A stretch of 64,000 bases of DNA from an uncultured Caldilineaceae bacterium. GTDB taxonomy: Bacteria > Chloroflexota > Anaerolineae > Caldilineales > Caldilineaceae. Both the position numbers and the translations under genes were made by a program. The stretch covers positions 2,356,001-2,420,000 of the forward strand of contig OX638330.1 of the NCBI GenBank assembly GCA_951812725.1, read 5' to 3'. The notes beneath the pieces were generated by a model, which saw nothing but the letters and a program-made list of their open reading frames with translations, had not been told where the DNA came from and did no database searches. Below are positions 34,775 through 44,782 of the stretch, piece after piece. The stretch's first letter is position 1. Every line of letters starts with the position of its first letter.

Positions 34775-35932
34775 ATGAGCCTTGAACAGTTTGCCATTAT
34801 CGAATCGACATTGCGGGAGGGAGAGCAGTTCGCGAATGCCTTCTTTGACAGCGGACAGAAGGTTGAAATCGCCCACCTATTGGATGCCTTCGGCGTCGAA
34901 TACCTGGAGTTGACATCCCCTGCTGCCAGCCCGCAGAGCCGCACAGACTGTATGCACATCGCCGATTTGGGCCTTCAGACCAAACTGTTAACCCATACGC
35001 GCTGCCATATCGATGATGCCCGGCTCGCGGTCGACACCGGCGTGGACGGCATCGACGTTCTTTTCGGCACAAGCAGCTATCTGCGGGAATTCTCCCATGG
35101 CAAGTCGATCCGCCAGATCATCGACAGCGCGGTGCAGGTGATCGAGTTCATCAAGAGCCAGGGCCTGGAGGTCCGTTTCAGCAGTGAGGACTCATTCCGG
35201 AGCGACCTTGTCGACCTTTTGACCGTCTACCGCGAAGTGGATCAGATTGGTGTGGACCGGGTGGGAATCGCTGACACTGTGGGTATCGCAACGCCGCTGC
35301 AGGTGCATGAGCTGGTGCGGACCTTGCGCGGGGTTGTCTCCTGCGACATTGAGTTCCACGGCCACGACGATACCGGTTGTGCGATCGCCAATTCCTACTG
35401 CGCGCTGGCGGCCGGCGCCACGCATGTAGATACTTCGGTTCTCGGCATAGGCGAACGCAACGGTATCACGCCGCTGGGAGGACTAGTGGCTCGCATGTAC
35501 GCGCTTAACCCAGAACAGATCCGCGGCAAGTACAATCTGCCGATGTTGCGTGAGGTTGAAAACTTCGTCGCCGAGATCGTGGGCGTGGATGTGCCTTTCA
35601 ACAACTACATCACCGGCTACACGGCATTCACGCACAAGGCCGGCATTCACGCCAAGGCGATCTTGAACAACCCCGACACTTACGAGATCCTGGACCCGGC
35701 TGACTTCGGCTTGACTCGCTATTTGCACATTGCCCACCGCCTCACCGGTTGGAATGCTGTTAAGCAGCGGGCCGAGCAGCTGCAGCTGGACCTGACCGAT
35801 CCGCAGGTGAAAGAGGTGACCGCGCATATCAAGACCGAGGCGGACCAGCGCAAACTCAGCCTCGATGACGTCGATGTACTGTTGCGAGAATATCATAGCC
35901 GCGCCGTGACAGTTGCGACGCCGCCGGCGTAA
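34775..35932 (+). CDS. hcs: Homocitrate synthase
   Basis: The 385-residue DRE-TIM metallolyase condenses 2-oxoglutarate with acetyl-CoA, the first step of the alpha-aminoadipate lysine pathway. [10 protein letters not shown] (residues ~10-19) replaces the DTTLRDGEQ of isopropylmalate synthases and is typical of homocitrate synthases. The HxH metal pair is in [26 protein letters not shown] is the lid motif. There is no long regulatory domain, as is usual for the LYS20-type enzyme. GGGAGAGCGAGT precedes the ATG. It is the first gene of the attenuated operon, and homoaconitase follows after 5-11 bp. Confidence 0.92.
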   Translation: MSLEQFAIIESTLREGEQFANAFFDSGQKVEIAHLLDAFGVEYLELTSPAASPQSRTDCMHIADLGLQTKLLTHTRCHIDDARLAVDTGVDGIDVLFGTSSYLREFSHGKSIRQIIDSAVQVIEFIKSQGLEVRFSSEDSFRSDLVDLLTVYREVDQIGVDRVGIADTVGIATPLQVHELVRTLRGVVSCDIEFHGHDDTGCAIANSYCALAAGATHVDTSVLGIGERNGITPLGGLVARMYALNPEQIRGKYNLPMLREVENFVAEIVGVDVPFNNYITGYTAFTHKAGIHAKAILNNPDTYEILDPADFGLTRYLHIAHRLTGWNAVKQRAEQLQLDLTDPQVKEVTAHIKTEADQRKLSLDDVDVLLREYHSRAVTVATPPA

Positions 35933-35943
35933 GAGGTATGACG

Positions 35944-37311
35944 ATGAACCAAGAGTCTCGTCTCGTTCAGTTGGGGCGACCGGCCGGGGAACAAGGTCCG
36001 TCGCCGCAGACGTTCGCGCAGAAGGCGCTTGCAAGAGCGGCCGGCCTCGACAAGGTCGAAGTCGGCGCGGTCGTGGACGTGCGCCCTGACATTGTGTTGA
36101 GCCACGATAATACGGCCGCTATCCGGGAAATCTGGCTACAGTTCGGCCAGAGCAAGGTGTTGAACCCGGAGAAGCTGGCGATCACGCTCGACCATGCGGT
36201 GCCGGCGCCGACAACGCGCCACGCGCAGAATCACGCTGAGATTCGCCGTTTCGTAGAGGAGCAGGGCGTCAGGCACTTTTTTGAAGTCGGACGTGGTATT
36301 TGTCACCAGGTTTTGAGCGAGGAGGGGCTGGTACTTCCGGGGCAGTTGATCCTCGGGGCAGACAGCCACACGCCGCATTTCGGTTGGCTCGGTGCATTTG
36401 GCGCGGGGATCGGGCGCAGCGAAGTTGCAGCTCTGTGGGCGACCGGCGAGTTGTGGCTGCGCGTGCCTGAGTCGATTCACATCATCCTTGATGGGGAGCT
36501 GCCAGCCGGCGTAACGGCAAAAGATTTCGCGCTTCGCATAATTGGTGATTGGGGCGCGGACGGGGGCTTGTACGCTTCAGTCGAATTCAGCGGCAGCGGC
36601 GTAGAGGCGATGAGCATCGACTCACGCATGGCTTTGGCCAACATGATGGCGGAATTCGGCGCCAAGTCGTCATTCATCCGTCCGGACGACAGGACATTTG
36701 CCTACCTAGAATCGGCACTGGAGCGGAGAAGGGCAAGGGCGATGAATGGCAGGGGGACAGACGGAATTCAAACCGACGTTGCACATGCTCTTCTTTTGCC
36801 CGACGAGAATGCCGTCTACCACGAAACTTATCGTTATAGCGCAGACGAGCTGGAGCCGACAGTGGCTTGCCCACACACGGTTGACAACGTTTCGCCGCTG
36901 TCAGCAGTAGCGGGGATTCAGGTGCAACAGGCCTTCATCGGCACTTGCACGAACGGGCGCCTTGAGGACTTAGCCGCGGCAGCAGAGGTGTTGCAAGGGC
37001 GCCGCGTTGCCAGTGGCACGCGCCTGTTGGTCATCCCTGCTTCAAGCCTGGTGTTGGAGGAGGCCATGCGGCTCGGCTACATTCAGACGCTGGTGGCGGC
37101 CGGCGCATCGATCGGTACACCTGGCTGCGGTCCCTGCATGGGCAACCATATGGGTGTGCCGGCGACTGGAGAGGTGACGATTTCCAGCGCTAACCGCAAT
37201 TTTCGCGGGCGAATGGGCACAACCGAGGCGGAAATCTACCTGGCGAACCCGGCAGTAGTGGCAGCTTCGGCAGTTGCCGGCAGGATTGCCGACCCGAGAA
37301 GCATCGCCTGA
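35944..37311 (+). CDS. lysT: Homoaconitase / isopropylmalate-dehydratase-type large subunit
   Basis: The 455-residue aconitase-fold large subunit has three [4Fe-4S] Cys ligands: Cys335 in FIGTCTNG, and Cys395 and Cys398 in [28 protein letters not shown] and [12 protein letters not shown] are standard substrate-side motifs. With the small subunit next door it should convert homocitrate to homoisocitrate via cis-homoaconitate. The family also contains LeuC, and the assignment to lysine rests on its place between homocitrate synthase and LysWXY. Two ATGs are 6 bases apart (35938, 35944); the second has AGAGG at the better distance of 7 bases. Confidence 0.88.
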   Translation: MNQESRLVQLGRPAGEQGPSPQTFAQKALARAAGLDKVEVGAVVDVRPDIVLSHDNTAAIREIWLQFGQSKVLNPEKLAITLDHAVPAPTTRHAQNHAEIRRFVEEQGVRHFFEVGRGICHQVLSEEGLVLPGQLILGADSHTPHFGWLGAFGAGIGRSEVAALWATGELWLRVPESIHIILDGELPAGVTAKDFALRIIGDWGADGGLYASVEFSGSGVEAMSIDSRMALANMMAEFGAKSSFIRPDDRTFAYLESALERRRARAMNGRGTDGIQTDVAHALLLPDENAVYHETYRYSADELEPTVACPHTVDNVSPLSAVAGIQVQQAFIGTCTNGRLEDLAAAAEVLQGRRVASGTRLLVIPASSLVLEEAMRLGYIQTLVAAGASIGTPGCGPCMGNHMGVPATGEVTISSANRNFRGRMGTTEAEIYLANPAVVAASAVAGRIADPRSIA

Positions 37312-37396
37312 ATTCGGCTGGGGGAAGCGGGCGCAGGACATACGATTCCAGCATTTTATGTGTGCCCGACTGTTTGGCACAACGGACGGAGGAAGT

Positions 37397-37903
37397 GTGG
37401 AAATTCAGGGCAGGGTCTGGAAGTACGGCGATAACATCAATACCGATGTGCTGTTTCCGGGCAAGTACACCTACACGGTCAAGGGGCGAGAGGATATTGC
37501 CAGCCATGCGTTGGAAGACCTGGACCCGACTTTTGCGCCGAATGTGCGGACCGGCGACGTGATCATTGGCGGCCGCAATTTCGGTTGCGGCTCCAGTCGA
37601 GAGCAGGCGGCGACCTGTCTGGTGTATAACGGTGTTGGCGCTGTAATTGCGGAGAGTTTTTCCCGCATATTCTACCGCAACGCGATCAACAACGGCCTGT
37701 TGGCCATCGTCTGCCCGGATGCCGTCCACGCGATACGCGGGCAGGAGATTGTCACGGTAGACCGAGAGCGGCGGGTAATCGAGTGCGCTGGCGGCCGCTT
37801 TCGCTTTCCCGCTTTGAGCGCAACGGTTCAGGAAATCCTGGAAGCGGGCGGGCTGGTGGAGCAGGTCAAGCGACGGCTGGCGGCTGACAGTCAATTTGCC
37901 TGA
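37397..37903 (+). CDS. lysU: Homoaconitase / isopropylmalate-dehydratase-type small subunit
   Basis: The 168-residue swivel-domain subunit shows [20 protein letters not shown] at the start and [14 protein letters not shown], the substrate-binding loop, around residue 60, then [19 protein letters not shown]. This is the archaeal/Thermus-type LeuD2/LysU length. The start is GTG at 37397 with GGAGGAA just upstream. An ATG at 37358 in the same frame lacks a ribosome site and would add non-conserved residues. It partners with the large subunit 85 bp upstream. Confidence 0.88.
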   Translation: MEIQGRVWKYGDNINTDVLFPGKYTYTVKGREDIASHALEDLDPTFAPNVRTGDVIIGGRNFGCGSSREQAATCLVYNGVGAVIAESFSRIFYRNAINNGLLAIVCPDAVHAIRGQEIVTVDRERRVIECAGGRFRFPALSATVQEILEAGGLVEQVKRRLAADSQFA

Positions 37904-37939
37904 CGAGGCCAGAATTCCTGCCGACGGTCGGGGAGCACG

Positions 37940-38410
37940 ATGGGACCGATGCCTGCGCGTTTGTTGGCGCGATTTCTGCACTCAGTACAGCGGCTACGCT
38001 GGCGCTTATTCCGACAGCTTACTGTTGGAGTCCGGCTGCTGGCCATTGAGAACGGGAAGGTTCTTCTCGTCAGGCACTCCTACGTGGAAGGCTGGTACTT
38101 GCCTGGCGGCGGAGTGCAGACGGGAGAAACTCTGCACGACGCGATGAGACGTGAAGCTGGCGAAGAGGCCGGAGCGGTTTTGCACGATCTGAGGCTGTTT
38201 GGCGTCTACAGCAGTTTCTTTGAAGGCAAGAGCGATCATATCGTTGTCTTTGTCAGTGAAGATTTTGCATGGCGGCGCACTGCTAGCAGGGAAGTCGAGA
38301 ACGTCGACAGTTTCCCGGTGGACGGACTGCCTGAAGCGACTTCGCCTGGCACGCGCAGGAGAATCGCCGAGTACGCCGCCGGTGCAAGGAATGTGTCGGG
38401 GCCCTGGTAA
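37940..38410 (+). CDS. NUDIX hydrolase
   Basis: The 156 residues contain a complete Nudix box: GGVQTGETLHDAMRREAGEE followed by AGA (residues ~70-92), fitting Gx5Ex7REUxEExGU. An N-terminal basic helix precedes it. Nudix enzymes cleave nucleoside-diphosphate-X compounds; the substrate here is not evident. It follows the homoaconitase small subunit by 36 bp. It may be read with the lysine operon by position only, since no biochemical link is known. Confidence 0.88.
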   Translation: MGPMPARLLARFLHSVQRLRWRLFRQLTVGVRLLAIENGKVLLVRHSYVEGWYLPGGGVQTGETLHDAMRREAGEEAGAVLHDLRLFGVYSSFFEGKSDHIVVFVSEDFAWRRTASREVENVDSFPVDGLPEATSPGTRRRIAEYAAGARNVSGPW

Positions 38411-38430
38411 TCAACTGTCAATTGGAGCCA

Positions 38431-38715
38431 GGTTCGGTTGACATTTTGGGAAGGCTGTTCAGATTTCAGCAAGAACGGAAAGCCTGCAAGCCTGTTAGGG
38501 ATGTTTCTCGATTGACTGTTGAAGTAGACTAAACAAATTTATCCGCGAAGACACGCGAAGGGGCGCGAAGAACACCTTTTTGTCCGCGGAGAACGCGGAG
38601 GGACGCGGAGAACACTAAAGGCATGACGAATTTACTCTGCGCAGCTGCGCCGCCCTTCGACAATCAGGCGCATTTTGCACCCGGAAGTCATTGTTCAGAC
38701 AAACGTCAACGAGCC
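38431..38715. mobile_element. MITE-like repeat family 2, copy B (285 bp)
   Basis: The left end is GGTTCGGTTGACATTTTGGG, and the complement of the right end is GGCTCGTTGACGTTTG. It is closely similar to copy A at 20699-20972 along its full length. It sits 20 bp after the NUDIX stop and 14 bp before a family 1 element. Confidence 0.65.
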
Positions 38716-38729
38716 CTAATGGATTGAAG

Positions 38730-39015
38730 GTAACTACCTAGCGACAGAAGATGACCAGCCAGTCATCCTTGGAATCATTCAGTTTCTTGGTGACACAACT
38801 GGTTTAGAGTCGCCGCCATGCTCGCCAGCCGACACGTTGCGAAGAAGACACACGGTCGGTGAGGCATGTTTTTGTAGGGGGGCGTTGCGGGGGCGCAGCC
38901 CCTGCACAAGGGAGGGCGCTTGCGCCCGACCGCCCAAATGACAGTCATGAGGAGAGAAAGAACGCCTTTGCTGGCCTCGTTCAGGGTTGGTGATCGGTTG
39001 CGGCTGAGTAGATCC
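38730..39015. mobile_element. MITE-like repeat family 1, copy 4
   Basis: The left end is GTAACTACCTAGCGACAG. The middle and core match copy 1 almost base for base (CACGGTCGGTGAGGCATG, TTTTTGTAGGGGGGCGTTGC). The core hairpin is GGGCG-CTTG-CGCCC at 38914-38927. The right end GGCTGAGTAGATCC has lost the final TTAC. It ends about 40 bp before lysW, so it may carry or disturb sequences used for lysW expression. Confidence 0.75.
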
Positions 39016-39054
39016 GAGTGAATTGTAAATTCATATCACATCAGGAGAGGAAGA

Positions 39055-39240
39055 ATGGCAGTACAGACTATTACGGCTGTGGCAGAGTGCCCAGAATGCT
39101 TCGGCGACGTCGAACTCAGTGACGTGATGCAGAACGAAATCGTCCAGTGCGGCGAATGCGGCATTGACCTGGAGGTCGTTGGATTGGACCCGGTAGCGCT
39201 GGAGATGGCGCCAGAAGAAGACGAAGACTGGGGAGAATAA
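39055..39240 (+). CDS. lysW: LysW amino-group carrier protein
   Basis: The 61-residue acidic zinc-ribbon protein has Cys12/Cys15 ([11 protein letters not shown]) and Cys32/Cys35 ([11 protein letters not shown]), and the signature C-terminal tail EDWGE. The gamma-carboxyl of the last Glu is joined to the amino group of alpha-aminoadipate (or glutamate), which protects it through lysine (or ornithine) synthesis. A strong AGGAGAGGAAG site precedes the ATG. lysX starts 5 bp after its stop. The identification is very sure from length, Cys spacing and tail. Confidence 0.95.
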   Translation: MAVQTITAVAECPECFGDVELSDVMQNEIVQCGECGIDLEVVGLDPVALEMAPEEDEDWGE

Positions 39241-39245
39241 GAATT

Positions 39246-40127
39246 ATGCGTGTTGGTATCCTCTACAGCCGCGTGCGCGCGGAGGAAAAGCTGCTGTTCG
39301 AAGAGTTCCAGCAAAGGGGCGCTGAGTTCGACCTGATCGACGATCGCAAGCTGGTCTTCGACATCTCCGGCGGCGAGGATTTGATGGCCACGTATGACGA
39401 TTACGATGTGATTGTCGAGCGCTGCATCCATCATGGGCGGGCTTTGGTCAGCTTGCGAATTCTCAACGATCGTGAGATTCCTACCGTTAATTCAGTGCAG
39501 GTTGCCGACGTTTGCGGTGACAAACTGCAGACGACGAGCGCTTTGACGGCGGCCGGCGTCCCCTCGCCCCGCACGATGGTGGCCTTTACGGCCGAGAGTG
39601 CGCTCGAGGCCATGGAGGAGCTGGGTTATCCTGTCGTGATGAAACCGTCGATCGGTTCCTGGGGGCGGTTGTTGAGCAAGATCAACGACCGCGAGGCGGC
39701 CGAAACAGTTCTGGAACACAAAGAGGTGTTGGGCACCTATCATCACAGCATCTTCTACATCCAGGAGTATATCGAGAAGCCGCAACGGGATATCCGTGCC
39801 TTCACCGTAGGCAGCGAGACGATCTGCGCCATTTACCGCGACTCGCCCCACTGGATTACGAACACGGCGCGCGGCGGGCAGGCGTCAGTATGTCCTGTGA
39901 CGCCGGAGTTGAATGACATTTGCGTGCGAGCCGCCAAAGCGGTCGGCGGCGGCTGTGTCGCGATTGACGTGCTCGAAGATCCGGACCGGGGGCTGCTGGT
40001 AAATGAGGTCAACTACACGATGGAGTTTCGCAACAGCGTGCAACCCACTGGGGTGAATATTCCGGGCCGGATCGCCGATTTTGCTTTGCGAGTGGGTCGC
40101 GATGGTTGGCAGGCGGCCAATAACTGA
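39246..40127 (+). CDS. lysX: LysX: alpha-aminoadipate-LysW ligase (ATP-grasp)
   Basis: The 293-residue RimK-like ATP-grasp ligase joins LysW to alpha-aminoadipate using ATP. Visible parts are the N-terminal domain ([20 protein letters not shown]), the hinge [18 protein letters not shown]-binding [17 protein letters not shown], and the metal-binding end [14 protein letters not shown]. Its position directly after lysW and before lysY fixes the role. Related ArgX enzymes use glutamate. Sequence alone does not exclude dual use, since no separate arginine set is in the window. Confidence 0.93.
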   Translation: MRVGILYSRVRAEEKLLFEEFQQRGAEFDLIDDRKLVFDISGGEDLMATYDDYDVIVERCIHHGRALVSLRILNDREIPTVNSVQVADVCGDKLQTTSALTAAGVPSPRTMVAFTAESALEAMEELGYPVVMKPSIGSWGRLLSKINDREAAETVLEHKEVLGTYHHSIFYIQEYIEKPQRDIRAFTVGSETICAIYRDSPHWITNTARGGQASVCPVTPELNDICVRAAKAVGGGCVAIDVLEDPDRGLLVNEVNYTMEFRNSVQPTGVNIPGRIADFALRVGRDGWQAANN

Positions 40128-40160
40128 CACGGCGGCAGCGCGTTTCACCAACTAACAGAA

Positions 40161-41258
40161 GTGAGAAATCAGATCGTGACGGAAGCAAGATCAAGCGGCA
40201 ACATTTCAGTCTCCATCCTTGGCGCCAGCGGATATGCCGGCGGCGAGTTGTTGCGGCTTCTGCTGGACCATCCCTTCATTGATGTGGCGCAGGTGACGAG
40301 CGAGCGCAATGCCGGCTCTTTCGTTCATTTCACGCATCCGAATCTGCGCGGGCGGACGAAGCTGAAATTTGTCAGTGCGTCCGAATTGGCGCGGTGCGAC
40401 CTGCTGGTGGTGGGGTTACCTCACGGCGGCGCGATGGGCCGCATCGCCGAATTCACTGAGCTGGCCGGTCGCATCGTCGACATGAGCGCCGACTTCCGCC
40501 TGCGAGATCCGCAGGCGTACGTGGACTGGTACGGCAAGGAGCACACCGCGCCCGACTGGCTCGGCAGATTTGTCTATGGTCTGCCGGAACTGTTCCGCGA
40601 GAAGATCGGCGGCGCTCGCTATGTGAGCGGGGTTGGCTGCAACGCTACCGCCAGCACGCTGGCTGTTTGGCCGCTCTTCTCGGCCGGGCTGGCGGACCCT
40701 CAGCGGGATTTGATCTGTGAGGTCAAGGTCGGCAGCAGTGAAGGCGGCAACCGTTCCGGCGACGCAACGCACCACCCGGAAAGGGCGCGGGCGATGCGCA
40801 GTTTTGCTCCTACCGGTCACCGCCACACGGCAGAGCTCTTGCAGGCCCTGGCGCAGGCGGATGCGGACGACTACGCCGGCGTGGACGCGCACATGAGCGC
40901 CACCGCTGTCGACAATGTGCGGGGTGTATTGGCGACGGCCCATGTTTTCGTCAAAGAGGGCGTCAGTGAACGAGACCTGTGGCGGGCCTACAGGCAGACC
41001 TACCGCGGCGAGCCGTTCGTGCGCATTGTCAAGGAGAAGACCGGCATCTACCGCTACCCGGAGCCGAAGATCCTCACTGGCACCAACTACGCCGACGTCG
41101 GTTTCGAGCTGGACGAGCGCACAGGACGCGTAGTCGCGCTGTGCGCGATTGACAACCTGGTCAAGGGCGCGGCCGGCAGCGCATTGCAGAGCATTAATCT
41201 GATGTGCGGCTGGGAAGAGTCGACCGGTTTGGGCTTTTCAGGGTTGCATCCGATTTAG
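40161..41258 (+). CDS. lysY: LysY: LysW-aminoadipyl-phosphate reductase (ArgC-like)
   Basis: The 365-residue NADPH semialdehyde dehydrogenase shows the nucleotide-binding ILGASGYAGGELLRLLLDHP near residue 20, the catalytic Cys in GVGCNATAS (residue ~157), and the His-containing segment FAPTGHRHTAE. It reduces the LysW-bound acyl phosphate to the semialdehyde. The kinase LysZ and the aminotransferase/hydrolase (LysJ, LysK) are not in this window. The start is GTG at 40161. A second GTG at 40176 is equally possible, as neither has a strong ribosome site. Confidence 0.92.
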   Translation: MRNQIVTEARSSGNISVSILGASGYAGGELLRLLLDHPFIDVAQVTSERNAGSFVHFTHPNLRGRTKLKFVSASELARCDLLVVGLPHGGAMGRIAEFTELAGRIVDMSADFRLRDPQAYVDWYGKEHTAPDWLGRFVYGLPELFREKIGGARYVSGVGCNATASTLAVWPLFSAGLADPQRDLICEVKVGSSEGGNRSGDATHHPERARAMRSFAPTGHRHTAELLQALAQADADDYAGVDAHMSATAVDNVRGVLATAHVFVKEGVSERDLWRAYRQTYRGEPFVRIVKEKTGIYRYPEPKILTGTNYADVGFELDERTGRVVALCAIDNLVKGAAGSALQSINLMCGWEESTGLGFSGLHPI

Positions 41259-41436
41259 ACGTTGGCAGCACTTGACGTGCAGCAGCGTCGCTGCTGGCGC
41301 GACAGAGCGGGTATATGCTTACGTCGCTTCTTAGAGTCTCAGTGAGAAGCATCACAGTCAGCCGTCCTGATGGAAGAGGAGAAGAGGGGAACATCGTCTC
41401 ATCGCTCTCTGTTTGCTTACAGTGTCGGAAAGTCTG

Positions 41437-41964
41437 ATGACGCGTCAAGGATCTTTCTTCTCCATTCTTTGGACGCCCAGCCGGCGGCGGGTCATGTTGG
41501 CATTCGACCTACATTCCGATACTGCCGCGCAACGCCTCAGTGAAGCGCTGAACGCCAGTGGTGAGGTAACCGGCAAGGTGGTTGGAAACGGTGTAAAGAT
41601 CGGACGCCATCCCAGCCGGACAAGGCAGAGAGGGGCGTTCGCCACCGTCTTTTACGGAGTCATTCAGGATGGAGGAGATTGTAGCAGCCTGGAGGGTCAC
41701 TTCCAGCTTCATCCGGTTGGACGGCTGTTTGTCGCGGCCTGGATAGTGTTGTCCACCTTGTTGGCGCTGGCGCTACTTGTCGCCGGCGCTCTGCGGGCCA
41801 GCCAGGAGAGTACTGCCCAGGACGCGCTCCCCTTTCTTTTCCCTGTGGTCTTGCCGTTTCTAGGATTGGGTCTGGCACAGTGGCAGCGCAGGCGGGGCCG
41901 GCGGGATGAAGCAGCCATACGCGGCTGGCTTGAGAGTTTGAAAAGCGGCAGAGACACTCTTTGA
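41437..41964 (+). CDS. Small membrane protein of unknown function
   Basis: The 175-residue protein has a soluble N-terminal half (~1-95) and two hydrophobic segments: LFVAAWIVLSTLLALALLVA (about residues 100-122) and ALPFLFPVVLPFLGLGLAQW (~133-152). A basic stretch RRRGRRDEA follows, so the C-terminus is probably inside. No family was recognised. GGAAAG precedes the ATG at 41437; the frame is open to a TTG at 41413. It lies 97 bp before the MOSC gene on the same strand. Confidence 0.6.
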   Translation: MTRQGSFFSILWTPSRRRVMLAFDLHSDTAAQRLSEALNASGEVTGKVVGNGVKIGRHPSRTRQRGAFATVFYGVIQDGGDCSSLEGHFQLHPVGRLFVAAWIVLSTLLALALLVAGALRASQESTAQDALPFLFPVVLPFLGLGLAQWQRRRGRRDEAAIRGWLESLKSGRDTL

Positions 41965-42060
41965 CAGCTCAGACACAGGGCAAATCCGAACAGAGAGAAA
42001 TCACGGTTTCCAAGTCGAGACTGCTGACCGACCAGTCAGCGTCGAAAGAGGAGAGCAACC

Positions 42061-42606
42061 ATGTCGACCGTAACCCACATGAAAATGGAAGAACTGGAAC
42101 AGAGTCTGGACGAGATCCGGAGTGCACCCAAGACCAAGGGCAGATTGGAACTCATCGTCAGGCGTCCGCGCTCGGGTGAGAGGGAAGTCGTCGATGAGGC
42201 TGAATTGTCTGTTGCCGAAGGGCTCGTCGGTGACAACTGGAGCACACGAACACCGGGCGCCCCGTTGGAACCAGAGCGTCAGCTAACGATCATGAATGCC
42301 CGCGTTGCTGGTCTGCTGGCGCAGGATGCTGGTCGCTGGGAGCTGTTCGGCGATCAGCTCTACATGGATTTCGAACTGAGCGAAGAGAACCTGCCAAACG
42401 GCACCCGCCTGGCCCTTGGCGATGCGATCATAGAGGTGACGCCGATCGATCACACCGGCTGCAAGAAATTTGCCGAGCGCTTCGGTGTCGACGCTGTAAA
42501 ATTCGTGAGTACGCCGGTTGGGAAAGAACTGCGTCTGCGCGGGATGTACGCGAAGGTAGTCCAGCCTGGCCGCATCCGCTCCGGGGACACGGTGCGTAGA
42601 CTCTGA
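42061..42606 (+). CDS. MOSC-domain protein
   Basis: The 181 residues contain a single MOSC domain: LIVRRPRSGEREVV at the start, GLVGDNWS as in other MOSC proteins, and the putative sulfur/ligand-carrying Cys in DHTGCKKFAERFG (near residue 137). MOSC domains bind sulfur or molybdenum-cofactor ligands and reduce N-hydroxylated compounds when attached to a redox chain. This stand-alone form has no redox domain. GAGGAG lies upstream of the ATG. Its physiological partner is unknown. Confidence 0.85.
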   Translation: MSTVTHMKMEELEQSLDEIRSAPKTKGRLELIVRRPRSGEREVVDEAELSVAEGLVGDNWSTRTPGAPLEPERQLTIMNARVAGLLAQDAGRWELFGDQLYMDFELSEENLPNGTRLALGDAIIEVTPIDHTGCKKFAERFGVDAVKFVSTPVGKELRLRGMYAKVVQPGRIRSGDTVRRL

Positions 42607-42900
42607 CCTTCCCTAGAGGAATATAGCAGTTGTCCGCAAGTCCCTTGGGATGGCTCCTGCGCGCGTTCCAAGTAAATGTCGGGGCTCGCCTTGGTGTAGC
42701 GCGACGCCTTTCCCTGCTCCCAAGTCATGCCCCGCGCCCTCATGTTAGTCCCCTCACTGCACGTGTTCCCATACGCTAAATTGGGGTAATTTGCCTCACT
42801 CTGAATGGCTGGTCATGCCGGGCGCACTCGTCCGTGGTCTTTCATTTTGAAGTGAAACAAGGCTCTGTCGCGTGGGCAGTAAGCCCAGAATCAGGAGTGT
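42607..42900. other. Intergenic stretch before ABC exporter genes
   Basis: A minus-strand ATG at 42743 has GAGGGG 6 bases upstream and opens a frame that runs into the MOSC gene. Its first ~45 codons lie in this gap. It could be a short relic, but no family is recognised. Nothing else was supported. Confidence 0.35.
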
Positions 42901-42909
42901 GGTACAATA
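42901..42909 (+). promoter_or_regulatory. Extended -10 promoter for the ABC exporter operon
   Basis: TGGTACAAT (TGN + TACAAT) lies 45 bases before the first exporter ATG. No good -35 box is seen at the right distance. Confidence 0.45.
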
Positions 42910-42953
42910 GATGCGCCGATAATCCTGCACCCTTACTAAACCGGATTTGAAGA

Positions 42954-44735
42954 ATGGCAACAGCGCCTGCCGAACTGCCAAACTTGCTAAAGTCCAACCA
43001 GAACCGCCGTTATTTGTGGCGCGCGCTGCGACGCCTGCGCCCTTACTTACGCTTGACGATTTTCGCCTACGCAGCCCTCCTTGCCACGACTGCAATAGTA
43101 CTCGTTACGCCCCAGTTCATACGTTGGATCGTCGACCAAGGCATTCGCCAGAATGACATGCGGCTGCTTACGTGGTCGGTTTTGGGTCTCCTGGGGCTCT
43201 CGGCGGTGCGGGGTGCGCTTACATTTGTCTCGGGCTTGTTGGCGGAAGTCGCCTCGCAGGGCGTGTCGTACGACTTTCGGCGGGATCTGCATGCGAAGCT
43301 CACTGAACTCTCATTCGCATACCACGACCGTACTGAATCGGGCCAACTCCTGTCGCGGACGATGCAGGACGTTGAAAGGCTGCGCATGCTGACCGGCCGT
43401 TCGATCCTGGGGCTGGCAAATGGCGTTGTCCTACTCATCGGTACGGCCGCGGCGCTGGTCATAATGAACCCGACACTGGCGTTGCTGGCAATGCTTGCGA
43501 TGCCGATCCTGGCGCACCGGGCTACGATCTTCGGCGCGCGCTACCGGCCCTTGTCAGTGGAGATTCAGGAGCAGCTGGCAGTGTTGACGACGCGGCTGGA
43601 ACAGAATTTACGAGGCGCGCGGATCGTCAAGGCTTTTGCGCAGGAGGATGCCGAGATCGACCGGTTTGAGACCGAGAATCAGAAGTGGTTCGGGCTGGCC
43701 GCGGCAACGGCACGGCTCACGGCCTTGAACATTCCCTTGCTGGACTTGATCTCCAATCTCGCCACGGTAGTCATCATCTGGTTGGGCGGCTATCTGGTTA
43801 TACGCGGGTCTTTAACCTTAGGCGAGCTGGTTGCCTTCATCACCTACCTGGCCCAGCTGACATCGCCAATTCGCAGGCTCGGTTTTCTGGTTCCCTCCAT
43901 TGCAATGGCCGGCGCTTCAGCTGAACGTGTCTTCGAAATTCTGGACGAAGAGGCGCAGGTGGAGGACACCGAGGACGCTAAGCCGCTCAGCAAGATTCGC
44001 GGTCATCTTCGCTTTGACAACGTTTCGTTCAGCTATGCTCGCCCCCACAATGTGCTGCGTGACGTTTCTTTCGAAATTGAGCCGGGCCAGGTTCTTGCTC
44101 TCCTCGGTCCCACCGGTTCGGGCAAGTCTTCGATCATTAACATGATCCCTCGTTTCTATGACCCGACTGAGGGGCGGATATTGCTGGACGGCCACGACAT
44201 CCGCACGGCAACGCTGCATTCGCTGCGCAGTCAGATTGGCATCGTGTTGCAGGAGTCCACCCTTTTCGCCACAACCATTCGGGAAAACCTAGCCTTTGGG
44301 CGGCCCGATGCCACCGAGGAAGAGATCGTAGAGGCGGCCCAGGCAGCTCAGGCCCACGAGTTTATCGAGACTTTCCCTGACGGCTACGACACCAAAGTGG
44401 GGGAGCGGGGCGCGACCTTGTCCGGGGGCCAAAGGCAAAGGGTAGCTATCGCGCGCACTCTATTGACAGATCCACGCATACTCATTCTCGATGACGCCAC
44501 GTCGAGTGTGGATACCGAGACCGAGCACCTGATCCAGGTGGCCCTGGCAAATCTGATGAAGGGGCGTACCTCCGTCATCATCGCACAGCGCCTGAGCACA
44601 GTCCGGTTGGCGGACCAGATTCTGATGTTGGAAAAGGGACAAATCGCGGCTGCCGGCAAACATGAAGAGCTCTTCGACAGGTCGGCACTGTATCGCAAGA
44701 TCTACGAGGAGCAGTTGGTTAAGGTCGAACAGTAG
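42954..44735 (+). CDS. ABC exporter half-transporter 1 (degenerate ATP site)
   Basis: 593 residues: six membrane helices (~35-325), then an ATPase domain. Walker A is GPTGSGKS at 385-392, the Q loop VLQEST, the signature LSGGQ at 489-493, and Walker B ILILDD at 509-514. The catalytic Glu after Walker B is replaced by Asp514, as in the non-catalytic site of TM287/288-, TmrAB- or BmrCD-type heterodimers. The second half-transporter follows 47 bp downstream. The pair should export lipids, drugs or peptides from the inner leaflet; the substrate is unknown. Confidence 0.92.
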   Translation: MATAPAELPNLLKSNQNRRYLWRALRRLRPYLRLTIFAYAALLATTAIVLVTPQFIRWIVDQGIRQNDMRLLTWSVLGLLGLSAVRGALTFVSGLLAEVASQGVSYDFRRDLHAKLTELSFAYHDRTESGQLLSRTMQDVERLRMLTGRSILGLANGVVLLIGTAAALVIMNPTLALLAMLAMPILAHRATIFGARYRPLSVEIQEQLAVLTTRLEQNLRGARIVKAFAQEDAEIDRFETENQKWFGLAAATARLTALNIPLLDLISNLATVVIIWLGGYLVIRGSLTLGELVAFITYLAQLTSPIRRLGFLVPSIAMAGASAERVFEILDEEAQVEDTEDAKPLSKIRGHLRFDNVSFSYARPHNVLRDVSFEIEPGQVLALLGPTGSGKSSIINMIPRFYDPTEGRILLDGHDIRTATLHSLRSQIGIVLQESTLFATTIRENLAFGRPDATEEEIVEAAQAAQAHEFIETFPDGYDTKVGERGATLSGGQRQRVAIARTLLTDPRILILDDATSSVDTETEHLIQVALANLMKGRTSVIIAQRLSTVRLADQILMLEKGQIAAAGKHEELFDRSALYRKIYEEQLVKVEQ

Positions 44736-44782
44736 CGAGAAGCGTTGCAGCCACCTGCAGGAAAACGGTTTAGATTTAACAA

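Noticed and set aside
42450..42743. Minus-strand 97-codon frame with GAGGGG before its ATG
   Set aside because: Half of it overlaps the confident MOSC gene and the product matches no known family. The ribosome-like site alone is not enough.
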